From the NCBI GenBank assembly GCA_022769665.1, contig JALEIR010000010.1:62001-126000 (forward strand): a stretch of DNA of 64,000 nucleotides, given 5' to 3'. Both the position numbers and the translations under genes were made by a program. The notes beneath the pieces are model-generated. The model was not told the origin of the DNA, did no database searches, and saw only the letters and a program-made list of their open reading frames with translations. The stretch's first letter is position 1; every line of letters begins with the position of its first letter. The stretch is from Lachnospiraceae bacterium. GTDB lineage: Bacteria; Bacillota; Clostridia; Lachnospirales; Lachnospiraceae. Shown here in pieces: positions 9,378-17,943 of the stretch.

Positions 9378-10979
9378 CTATTGCCACTTATCACAGACAG
9401 AATTAATCTGATCCGCAAATTTTGCCATATCCTTATTGGCCAGACCGTCACTCTTCTGTACCAAAGCAAGCAATCTCTGTGCCGCTGCCAGAAGTCTTGC
9501 ATATACACCGGTAGCTGCGGGTGCCTTTTTCTTCTTAACAGTTATGGGCTCTGCTTCATACTCAAATTTTCCGGATGCCAGATTAAATACACTGCCGCTG
9601 TAGGGTGCACAGGCTCTCTGCCCATACTCAATTTTCAGGCACTCCGCAAATTCCGTACACACCCTGTCCTCACCATGAACCACAAATACTTTTTTGGGTT
9701 TTTCCTCAAAACCGGAAATCCATTCTATCAGACCGTTTTTATCCGCATGACCGCTTAAGCCTGTCAACTGCCTTATTTGAGCGCGGACCTGAATGGGCTC
9801 GCCAAACAGCCGAACTTCCTCCGCACCCTCGATGATACTTCTCCCCAAGGTTCCAACCGACTGATAACCTACAAAAAGGATAGTACACTCCGGTCTCCAC
9901 AAATTGTGCTTTAGATGATGCCTGATACGTCCCGCATCGCACATGCCGGATGCAGATATGATAACCTTGGGCGTATCGTTAAAATTGATTTCTTTTGATT
10001 CATCGCTTGTAATGGCAAGCTTCAAGCCTGAAAAGGCGATGGGATTTATTCCCTCCCGAACCAACTCCATGGCTTCCTCATCAAAGCATTCCCATCGGTT
10101 CTCCTGAAAGATTCCTGTAGCTTCAACCGCCAGCGGACTGTCTACATATACCGGAAATTTTTCATGTCCTTCCACAAGCCGGTCCACTTTTATCTTTCGG
10201 AGAAAATAAAGTATTTCCTGAGTACGTCCTACGGCAAAGGAAGGAATTACCACATTTCCGCCTCTGTCAAAGGTTTCCTTCAGAATGGACACCAGCTCTC
10301 CCACATAATCAGGCTGTTCCGAACTGTGAAGCCTGTCACCGTAGGTAGATTCCATCACCACATAATCCGCTTTCGTCGTATAGCTCGGATTCTTTAGCAA
10401 TGGCTGATTTTTATTTCCGATATCTCCGGAAAACACAATCTTCTTCTCTGTATCCCCTTCGGTAAGCCAAACTTCAATGCTTGCCGAGCCCAACAGATGT
10501 CCGATATCCGTAAAACGAATTTTTACTCCGTCGCAGACCTGAACCTCCTGTCCGTAATGACAGGGAACAATTCTTTTGATAACACCTTCCGCATCCTCCA
10601 TAGTATAGAGGGGTTCCGAAACAGCTACTGTCTGACTGCGCTTTGCTTTTCTGTTCTTCCACTCTGACTCCATCATCTGTATATGAGCACAGTCACGCAG
10701 CATAATACTGCAGAGATCTGCCGTGGCATCCGTTGTATACACCTGCCCCCGAAAACCTCTTGCAAACAGAAGCGGCAGCAAACCGGAATGATCCACATGT
10801 GCATGGGTCAAAAACACATAATCAATCATGGATTCACTTACCGGCAGCGGCTCATTTTCGAACACATTAACCCCCTGCTCCATACCATAATCCACAAGTA
10901 TATGTTTGTCTCCCACCTCCAGATAATGGCAGCTTCCCGTCACCTCATGATCTGCACCGATAAAAACAAGCTTCATCAT
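9378..10979 (-). CDS. MBL-fold / beta-CASP RNA metallohydrolase
   Basis: VFLTHAHVDHSGLLPLLFARGFRG, SGDIGNKNQPLL, VVMESTYGDR, LSGHADKNGL; start overlaps the stop of the upstream gene. Confidence 0.9.
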   Translation of the reverse strand: MMKLVFIGADHEVTGSCHYLEVGDKHILVDYGMEQGVNVFENEPLPVSESMIDYVFLTHAHVDHSGLLPLLFARGFRGQVYTTDATADLCSIMLRDCAHIQMMESEWKNRKAKRSQTVAVSEPLYTMEDAEGVIKRIVPCHYGQEVQVCDGVKIRFTDIGHLLGSASIEVWLTEGDTEKKIVFSGDIGNKNQPLLKNPSYTTKADYVVMESTYGDRLHSSEQPDYVGELVSILKETFDRGGNVVIPSFAVGRTQEILYFLRKIKVDRLVEGHEKFPVYVDSPLAVEATGIFQENRWECFDEEAMELVREGINPIAFSGLKLAITSDESKEINFNDTPKVIISASGMCDAGRIRHHLKHNLWRPECTILFVGYQSVGTLGRSIIEGAEEVRLFGEPIQVRAQIRQLTGLSGHADKNGLIEWISGFEEKPKKVFVVHGEDRVCTEFAECLKIEYGQRACAPYSGSVFNLASGKFEYEAEPITVKKKKAPAATGVYARLLAAAQRLLALVQKSDGLANKDMAKFADQINSVCDKWQ

Positions 10980-12577
10980 TCTCCTCCCACTTTGCCGCGG
11001 AAACACATACCGCCTTTTTTTTCGTTTTTCTGTACATAAAGCGCCTCGTCGGCCGCTGCAAGGAAATCCCAGATTTTGTTATGTTTCTTCGGTACAGCGC
11101 AGACCGCCCCCACAGTCACAGTAAGTATATCAGATACCTGAGAATCTTTGTTTTCAATCTTCCTGTTCCGCACATTTTCAACGACTTTTTCTGCGCAGTT
11201 TTTCACATAATCCTCATCTTTCCCCGGAATAATTATTACAAATTCATCACCACCGTATCTCGCCGCGAATTCCCCGGGCATACATTCCCGTATACTGTCT
11301 GCCACTGCCTTGATACATTCGTCACCCTTGCCGTGACCGTAGGAATCATTCATTTGCTTAAAATAATCAATATCCACAAACAGTATACCCAGCATTTTCT
11401 GTTTTCTCATCGCCTGCTCAAATGCTTCTTCCGCATATTGATTCAGACAGCGCTTATTGTACAAGCCGGATAATTCGTCATGGTCTGCCTGGTATTTCAG
11501 CTTCATCCCCTGTTCTTCCAGTTCAATCTGTCTTTCCTCAATGCTGTGCAGACTTTTGCGCATTTCCATCATATGCACAACCTGCCCATACTCTCTGCTT
11601 TCAAATTCTGCCTTGATACGTATAAAATGCTCCGCTTTTTCAATATACTGCTCATCCGGCATATCATCCCCGCAGTATTTTAAACGATACGACAGTAATT
11701 GGAGCCAAAGGCCGTCGTTCTCTGTCGCTGCCAAAGGTCCGACATGGTCCAGCAGCTCACCCAGAAAGTCATATTTTTTTCTCATAATCAGCAGCTCGGC
11801 AAGATTCAGAAGACTGTCAAACTCTTCCGTCACACTTTTCAAATTCACTACAGACCGCACCGCCACATTCAGGCAATTCTCCGCTATATCCAGTCTGTTC
11901 TGTTTATAGCATAGCAAAGCAAAAAAGGTGAAGGCACTCAGTTCGGGAAACAGCTCCGAATTTGTCTCCGTTTTCATAGCATACAGCCTCTCGGATACCT
12001 GTCTTGCTTCCTCCGTCTTTCCCGCCATTACCAGGCAATAACCGTAGCCTGACAACATTGCCATGTAATTATATGCACCGATTGCACTATTATCACCGTA
12101 CTGCTCGGATTCACAGATGCTTTCCCGATAACATTCAAGCGCTCTCTCGTAAGAACCAATCCGATAATAGACATCCGCAAGATTGTTGACAACAATATAG
12201 TGCATATATCTGTTTTTATACTTTCCCGCATAAGCTAAAGCCTTGTCATACTGTTCCGCTGCCAAAAGAAGATTATTCTGACCATGAGCTATAATACCCA
12301 GAAGATTATAGCACCTTGCCAGCTGACCTTCCTGACCGGTTCCCAGCATGAACCGGATACTCTCGTTCAGATATTTCAGACTCTCGTCCTGTTTTCCGTT
12401 CTTCAGGCTATAATATGCCTTGTAGAAATAACACAGTCCGAAAAGGCCTCTGTCATTATTCTCATTGATATGGGACAGAGCATTATCAATATCCGCAGGT
12501 TGTATTTCACCGGATTCCCGAATCTGATTTTCCAAAATGTCAGTCCATACGGATAAATCACTGTCTACTGCCTGCAT
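10976..12577 (-). CDS. TPR-repeat diguanylate cyclase (GGDEF)
   Basis: TPR-like N-terminus; LSGLYNKRCLNQYAEEAF...ILFVDIDYFKQMNDSYGHGKGDECIKAVA...ARYGGDEFVIIIPG. Confidence 0.9.
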   Translation of the reverse strand: MQAVDSDLSVWTDILENQIRESGEIQPADIDNALSHINENNDRGLFGLCYFYKAYYSLKNGKQDESLKYLNESIRFMLGTGQEGQLARCYNLLGIIAHGQNNLLLAAEQYDKALAYAGKYKNRYMHYIVVNNLADVYYRIGSYERALECYRESICESEQYGDNSAIGAYNYMAMLSGYGYCLVMAGKTEEARQVSERLYAMKTETNSELFPELSAFTFFALLCYKQNRLDIAENCLNVAVRSVVNLKSVTEEFDSLLNLAELLIMRKKYDFLGELLDHVGPLAATENDGLWLQLLSYRLKYCGDDMPDEQYIEKAEHFIRIKAEFESREYGQVVHMMEMRKSLHSIEERQIELEEQGMKLKYQADHDELSGLYNKRCLNQYAEEAFEQAMRKQKMLGILFVDIDYFKQMNDSYGHGKGDECIKAVADSIRECMPGEFAARYGGDEFVIIIPGKDEDYVKNCAEKVVENVRNRKIENKDSQVSDILTVTVGAVCAVPKKHNKIWDFLAAADEALYVQKNEKKGGMCFRGKVGGE

Positions 12578-12621
12578 CTTACGTCACCTGCCTTTCCTTA
12601 CTGCTTTTTCTGTACAATTCT

Positions 12622-12650
12622 ATTGTATCTTTACACGATAGGAATCGCAA
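12622..12650 (-). promoter_or_regulatory. putative sigma-A promoter of the DGC-MBL-thyX-folA operon
   Basis: minus TTGCGA-17-TACAAT. Confidence 0.6.
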
Positions 12651-12681
12651 GAATGTTCAAGGAAAATAATTTAAATTATGG

Positions 12682-12710
12682 TTGACATTCCTGAATCCAT
12701 ATAGTAAAAT
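12682..12710 (+). promoter_or_regulatory. putative sigma-A promoter for tRNA-Gly
   Basis: TTGACA-17-TAAAAT upstream of the tRNA. Confidence 0.8.
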
Positions 12711-12740
12711 ATCACTTGTCCGTAACGAAACGGATATGAT

Positions 12741-12813
12741 GCGATAGTGGCTCAGTTGGTAGAGCGCCACCTTGCCAAGGTGGAAATCGCGGGTTCGAGT
12801 CCCGTCTATCGCT
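12741..12813 (+). tRNA. tRNA-Gly (anticodon GCC)
   Basis: GCGATAG...CACCT-TGCCAAG-GTGG...GGGTTCGAGTCCC...CTATCGC-T cloverleaf; T-run follows. Confidence 0.95.
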
Positions 12814-12934
12814 CTTTTTTTATGCCTTTTTCCGGTTTTTAATTACCGTCAAACGAAAGGGGCGGAATCCCGGAATATTGACATCCACCCCAAACAACAT
12901 TTCTATTTTCCTGACTACGTTTTCCCAATCGCTT

Positions 12935-14032
12935 CTATACAATGATCACATTCGCACATTTCACATCTCCGGCTAAATCATAAATCTTTCCGGAACTTAA
13001 ACCCACCACCTTGGGTCTTGTAGGATAGTTGGTATTATTCTCCACGACTCTGGCTGTTTCCCCGTTACTTAACTGTACCAGCGATTCAACAGGATACAAG
13101 ATTACACTTCCTAAAAACACCTGAATTACCTTCATATCCAGCTCCGCGGTCATAGCCATAATCATTTCCACCGCATCACGGGGTGAAAAGCCTTTTTTAT
13201 ATGGACGCTCTGTGACAAGGGCATCGTAGATATCCGCCACTGCAATGATTCTGGCATAAGGACATATGCGTGAAGCTCCCAGTCCCAACGGATACCCCCC
13301 TCCATCCATCTTTTCATGATGTTGGAGCACTCCCAGCAAAATTTCCGGCACCATATTCGGTTTTTCCTTCAAAAGGTTGTAGCCGAGTACAGGATGTTTC
13401 TTCATCAAAGCAAATTCTTCTTCCGTCAGTTTTGACGGCTTATTCAATACCTCATTTGGAATTTCTGCCTTCCCCAAATCATGAAGTAATCCCGCTACAC
13501 CGATTTGATATACATCCTTGTCGGACAGACCGTACTGCTTCCCGATAATCATTGCCATGGAGGCCACATCAACACTGTGCTTAAACGTATACTCATCACT
13601 GACCTTCAGTATATCGATATCCACAGCAATTGCATCATTCTCCGTAATCGCCTTCATCAGTTCTTCCGAGATACTATTGGCAGCATCCATAAATCCTTCT
13701 GCACGGGGATTGCTGAACATAAACTGCATTCCCTCAGCTACACGGGCCTTCACGCTCTCTGTCAGTTTTACCTTGGAACGGTCCTGTTTTGTCAGCTTTT
13801 CAATCTTTTGCAGTGTTTCGGGCGATGCCTCCACGCCGGACTCAACGATTTCCTCTTCGCCCTCCCGAATATATACTCCGGATATCTTCATTTTGCGAAG
13901 TGCATCAATCATATAGTCGTCAAGAACTGTTTTTCGGGCAACAAGAATACGGCCAGACTTATCAATAATAGACTGGTCTATCACCATACCGTTCTCAAGC
14001 ATTCTTGTACTTAAAAACCTGCGCTTAACCAA
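12935..14032 (-). CDS. HD-GYP domain phosphodiesterase
   Basis: LLHDLGKAEIP...LQHHEKMDGGGYPLGL; start probably TTG (LVKRRFL) after GAGGAG; longer ORF reaches 14077. Confidence 0.88.
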   Translation of the reverse strand: MVKRRFLSTRMLENGMVIDQSIIDKSGRILVARKTVLDDYMIDALRKMKISGVYIREGEEEIVESGVEASPETLQKIEKLTKQDRSKVKLTESVKARVAEGMQFMFSNPRAEGFMDAANSISEELMKAITENDAIAVDIDILKVSDEYTFKHSVDVASMAMIIGKQYGLSDKDVYQIGVAGLLHDLGKAEIPNEVLNKPSKLTEEEFALMKKHPVLGYNLLKEKPNMVPEILLGVLQHHEKMDGGGYPLGLGASRICPYARIIAVADIYDALVTERPYKKGFSPRDAVEMIMAMTAELDMKVIQVFLGSVILYPVESLVQLSNGETARVVENNTNYPTRPKVVGLSSGKIYDLAGDVKCANVIIV

Positions 14033-14206
14033 TGATGTACTCCTCGTGCCTCCGACGCTAAAGCTCGTGAACAGCACATTAAACCTAAGGCCGCCTTCAG
14101 CGTTGCTTGGTTTTTATTTCATTAATTATATCACAATCCCTTATTTACGTCCAGACGTAATCCCCGGGTGCCAGTTCACTGCCCCGAAGCAGACAGAGTC
14201 CGCCAT

Positions 14207-16291
14207 TTATCTGTACTCTTCCGTTACAGACACATCATTCAGGCTGCAGGCTTTTCCGTTCGTCAGCTCGGGCCATTTTTCAATATATACTTGTTCATCC
14301 GATTTGAGAGCATTGACCTTTACAGTCAGTTTCTCAGGGAAATCAAAATATCCCAGGCTGATAGGAACCTGCTGACCGGTATAAAAATGGTCATTGATTT
14401 TCTTTCCGTCCAGATAAATCTCCATACCAAAGCCGGCATAATCCAGCCAAAGCAGGGTATCTCTTCCGCTCTGTCTGGCATTTTTTGCCGGTACTGCAGA
14501 ATAACTGATTTTGATTTCATAGACGGCACTGTCGCTGTCTTCGGAAACCTTCTCAAAGGAAGCCCGGGCAGGACTTTGCTCCTGTCTGCGCTCGTATGCG
14601 GTGAAGGAACCTTCCGCCTTTCCTTCCTCAAAGCCCTCGGGAGTCTTACTTAACTTCGGATATACCAAAATTTTCGTATCTATTCCTCCGGTTACGGTAA
14701 GCTTTCCGTTCTCCTCCCAGACATAATTATCACAAAGCACCAGATAATCCTGATCCAGTGTCACCTTCCATGCATTCAATGCCTGCTGTTTCGTCAGATG
14801 TAACACCTTCGCTTCATTCCCGTCCTTCCAGGTAAATTTCGGTTCAAAATTGCCGTAGAACACAAAGGTTTCTTCCCCTTCCTGACCCTTCAGTCTGCAA
14901 AGAGGTGTGGCAAGGGCAGAACGAAGTACTGCATTTCCCAGTCTCATATTATAAGGGAAAAATCCGAAGTCGCCGTCTGCCAAATCAACAGCGGGGAAAA
15001 CCACATTTCCGTCTTTTGTAAGTCCTTCAAAAACAGTTCCGGGATGTGCATCCATGGTACGCTGTCTCTGATAATTGTTAAAGAACACATATCCGTGGCT
15101 GTCATCATGACGGCATGCACTTCTTAAGCTGTGCATATCTTCCGGCTTAATCGTCTCATCAAAAATTTCTGTGGGCAAAGCCGCCATATCCTCTCCGAAA
15201 TCCTTTAAAAACAGTGCCAGACATTTGATTTCCCTGTAGTTGTCCGAGATGGTTCCGTACTGTCTCACAGGTGCGTTGAAATCATAATTGATTTCCGGCA
15301 AATCGTTGGCATAACCGGTAGCGCGGCTCTCCTGCAGAGTTGACAGTTTCCCCTCCGGATTGCTGCCGCCATGATACATATAATAGCCCAACAATCCCAC
15401 TCCGCTTGCCAGCTTGGTCACCGACATTGCACCGATATCCGGTCCTGTTGCCACAGGTCTTCTGTGGCTTGTCACCTGAAGTCCGCCTCCCAGTTCTGCT
15501 GTCAGATAAGGGAAGCTTGCCTCATCAAAGGTTACAGCATCCTCCACATGATGGTCGCAGGCAATCAGGGCATCGTTTCTCTCATGGCTGATGACATAAT
15601 TGGTGTTGGCGGACAGTGCCTCCACGCTCTGATCCCAGGGTGCCTCGCAGTATCCGCCCATAACCGGCAGACAATCTCCGATACAGGCACCGCCCCAGCC
15701 CGTGGCCGTATACAGGGGAACCACAAAGCCCAGCTCCTTTGCCAACGCTGTCAGACTTCTCATATGGGCTTCTCCCTTTTCACCCGTAAATCCGCCCACA
15801 TGTCCGTATTCGTTCTCTATCTGCACACCGATGACAGGACCTCCATCCTTTTCAAACAGTCCCTCCACCTGATTGTAAATCTGCTGCCAGTAGCGACGCA
15901 CATAAAACATATATGTTTCATCATTGCTGCGTAATTCAACGCCTTCTTTTCCCATTTCAATCACCCAGTCGGGGAAGCCGCCGTTTCTGACTTCACCGTG
16001 TACCCAGGGACCAAGACGCAGAAATACCTTCAAGCCTACCTTGCCGCACATCTCCACAAACTTCCGAAGATTCCTACAGCCGGAAAAATCAAATACTCCC
16101 TTTTCCTCTTCATGGTGAATCCAAATCTGGTAGGTGGATACAATCGTTACGCCCCCTGCCTTTATTTTGCGCAGGGATTCTTCCCAAAGGTCATCCCGGT
16201 ATCTGGTATAATGCATTTCTCCCATCACCGGGAACCAGGGCTTACCGTCCCTCATCAGGTACAGCTTGTTGTAAGTATACTCTGTGCTCAT
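14207..16291 (-). CDS. GH35 beta-galactosidase
   Basis: FPVMGEMHYTRYRDDLWEESLRKIKAGGV...VGVQIENEYGHVGGFTGEKGE...YLTAELGGG. Confidence 0.88.
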   Translation of the reverse strand: MSTEYTYNKLYLMRDGKPWFPVMGEMHYTRYRDDLWEESLRKIKAGGVTIVSTYQIWIHHEEEKGVFDFSGCRNLRKFVEMCGKVGLKVFLRLGPWVHGEVRNGGFPDWVIEMGKEGVELRSNDETYMFYVRRYWQQIYNQVEGLFEKDGGPVIGVQIENEYGHVGGFTGEKGEAHMRSLTALAKELGFVVPLYTATGWGGACIGDCLPVMGGYCEAPWDQSVEALSANTNYVISHERNDALIACDHHVEDAVTFDEASFPYLTAELGGGLQVTSHRRPVATGPDIGAMSVTKLASGVGLLGYYMYHGGSNPEGKLSTLQESRATGYANDLPEINYDFNAPVRQYGTISDNYREIKCLALFLKDFGEDMAALPTEIFDETIKPEDMHSLRSACRHDDSHGYVFFNNYQRQRTMDAHPGTVFEGLTKDGNVVFPAVDLADGDFGFFPYNMRLGNAVLRSALATPLCRLKGQEGEETFVFYGNFEPKFTWKDGNEAKVLHLTKQQALNAWKVTLDQDYLVLCDNYVWEENGKLTVTGGIDTKILVYPKLSKTPEGFEEGKAEGSFTAYERRQEQSPARASFEKVSEDSDSAVYEIKISYSAVPAKNARQSGRDTLLWLDYAGFGMEIYLDGKKINDHFYTGQQVPISLGYFDFPEKLTVKVNALKSDEQVYIEKWPELTNGKACSLNDVSVTEEYR

Positions 16292-17628
16292 TCTCTTCCT
16301 CCGTTTACTTCATTTATTCTGTCGGCATATTTGATTCTGTAAATTCTGCGAAGTGCATCATCAATGCGCTCCTCGGAAATTACTCCATCATGAACCGCCT
16401 GAAGCACACCCTTGTAAGCCGTCTCAAAATCCTCCGGTGCAAGAATCATATCACAGCCTGCCTTTAAGGTCCGTATTACTGCATCATCAGATGAATAATA
16501 ATCAGACACTGCAGGCATGTTCAGAGCATCCGAAATAATCACCCCATCATACCCCATCTCTCCCCGAAGGATATCTGTTACCAATTTTTCGGAGAAGACA
16601 CAGGGTTCATTGTCGCCTGTAAGAGCCGGTGCCTGAATATTACTTATCATAACCATATCGACTCCTGCATCGATTGCTGCCTGAAAGGCAATAAATTCCT
16701 CACTTCTGAATTGTTCCTCTGTCCTGTCCGTAACAGAACGTCCTTTATCGGGATTGTCTGCCGTACTTCCCTGTCCGGGGAAATGCTTTACACAGGAAAC
16801 CACGCCCACGCTCTTCATTCCCTGAATGAAAGAGCCTGCCATACTACCCGCCAACCAAGCTCCGGAGCCGAAAGAGCGTTCTTCCATAAAGCTGTTGTCT
16901 AACGTCGTAATATCCGCAACCGGTGCCAGATTCAGATTAATACCCAGACCGGCCAGATTGCTGCCGACGTTTACACCTGCCTGATATGCAATATCCGTAT
17001 CTCCCGACTGCCCCAGTACCTTTGCTGATTCAATGTTTGTACCGATACCGGACTTTGCAACTACGGAAGCATTTCCTCCTTCCTCGCTGACCGCAAGGAA
17101 AATAGGATACTTGGTGTACAGTTCCGTATTGTCCAGCATCTCCCGGAACTGTTCTTCGGAACGAATATTCTTTGTGTCGTATATTATGCCGCCCACCGCA
17201 TATTGAGCCAGTGCTTTCTGCGTTCCTTCACCCGCCTTAACCGCAGTAGACACGCCTGTGATAGATTCCGGTGTCACGATAAACAATCCCGCCACTTTAT
17301 CCTCAAGGGGCATCACTTCTATTCCCGCATTTACGATTTCATCCAACTTCTGTTCCGGTGTCAGTTCCTCAACAGGCTCCTGTGTGGGTTCCGGCGTCGT
17401 AAGCTCCTCCTCCGATGCCAAAAGCTCTTCCAAAGCATCCTGGCTGCTCTGCTGCTCTGCCTCCTTTGCTTGACGCTCTGCCATCAATTGACGCACTCCC
17501 AAAACGATTCCCGCAGCAAGAGCCGTGATAAATATGACTACGACTATGTATGCCAAAATCTGGTTTTTTATCCTTCTTTTTCTTCTCGCCTCGCGCTTGT
17601 CCTGCTGTATCTGCTGCTTGTCGTCCAT
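16288..17628 (-). CDS. GH3 family protein (beta-N-acetylhexosaminidase/NagZ-like), membrane-anchored
   Basis: N-terminal TM helix; VKHFPGQGS, MVMISNIQAPAL, GYDGVIISDALNMPAVSD. Confidence 0.85.
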   Translation of the reverse strand: MDDKQQIQQDKREARRKRRIKNQILAYIVVVIFITALAAGIVLGVRQLMAERQAKEAEQQSSQDALEELLASEEELTTPEPTQEPVEELTPEQKLDEIVNAGIEVMPLEDKVAGLFIVTPESITGVSTAVKAGEGTQKALAQYAVGGIIYDTKNIRSEEQFREMLDNTELYTKYPIFLAVSEEGGNASVVAKSGIGTNIESAKVLGQSGDTDIAYQAGVNVGSNLAGLGINLNLAPVADITTLDNSFMEERSFGSGAWLAGSMAGSFIQGMKSVGVVSCVKHFPGQGSTADNPDKGRSVTDRTEEQFRSEEFIAFQAAIDAGVDMVMISNIQAPALTGDNEPCVFSEKLVTDILRGEMGYDGVIISDALNMPAVSDYYSSDDAVIRTLKAGCDMILAPEDFETAYKGVLQAVHDGVISEERIDDALRRIYRIKYADRINEVNGGRE

Positions 17629-17650
17629 TCTGCTCTCCTCATGATAAAAG

Positions 17651-17681
17651 ATAAGGAAACGAATTAACTTCGTTTCCTTAT
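17651..17681 (-). terminator. 13-bp perfect hairpin followed by CTTTTAT (terminator/attenuator-like)
   Basis: minus ATAAGGAAACGAA-GTTAA-TTCGTTTCCTTAT-CTTTTAT. Confidence 0.7.
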
Positions 17682-17709
17682 ACAGCTTCCAGTTTTGACT
17701 TTTGTAAAT

Positions 17710-17796
17710 CTATTTATCTTTTGTGTTCTTTATCTTTTGTGTTTTCTTATCTTTTGAATACTTTTTCTTTGGTGTTTTTCTGTCTTTCGCAGACAT
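17710..17796 (-). CDS. candidate 28-aa lysine-rich small protein (not in supplied ORF track)
   Basis: ATG...TAG reads MSAKDRKTPKKKYSKDKKTQKIKNTKDK; has its own promoter and downstream hairpin; RBS weak (CGGAAG close to ATG). Confidence 0.45.
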   Translation of the reverse strand: MSAKDRKTPKKKYSKDKKTQKIKNTKDK

Positions 17797-17874
17797 TATC
17801 TTCCGTACTTAATCTCAAAATGAGACTTTTGTAGCTTCCACTCTTTTGTATCTCTCCGGAAAGCTGACATCTAC

Positions 17875-17903
17875 ATTATATTTTCCTCATCGACAAATGT
17901 CAA
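17875..17903 (-). promoter_or_regulatory. perfect sigma-A consensus promoter
   Basis: minus TTGACA-17-TATAAT. Confidence 0.88.
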
Positions 17904-17943
17904 CAACAAACAGCAAATTACCGATATTTGGGTAACTGTTTTC

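Noticed and set aside
12741-12813. tRNA-Gly as an integration site of a mobile element
   Set aside because: No integrase, no duplicated tRNA 3' end and no atypical gene block adjacent in the window.
17690-17900. Lysine (L-box) riboswitch next to lysC
   Set aside because: The region is downstream of lysC, lacks the L-box core, and the only clear signals are a promoter, a small ORF and a hairpin.
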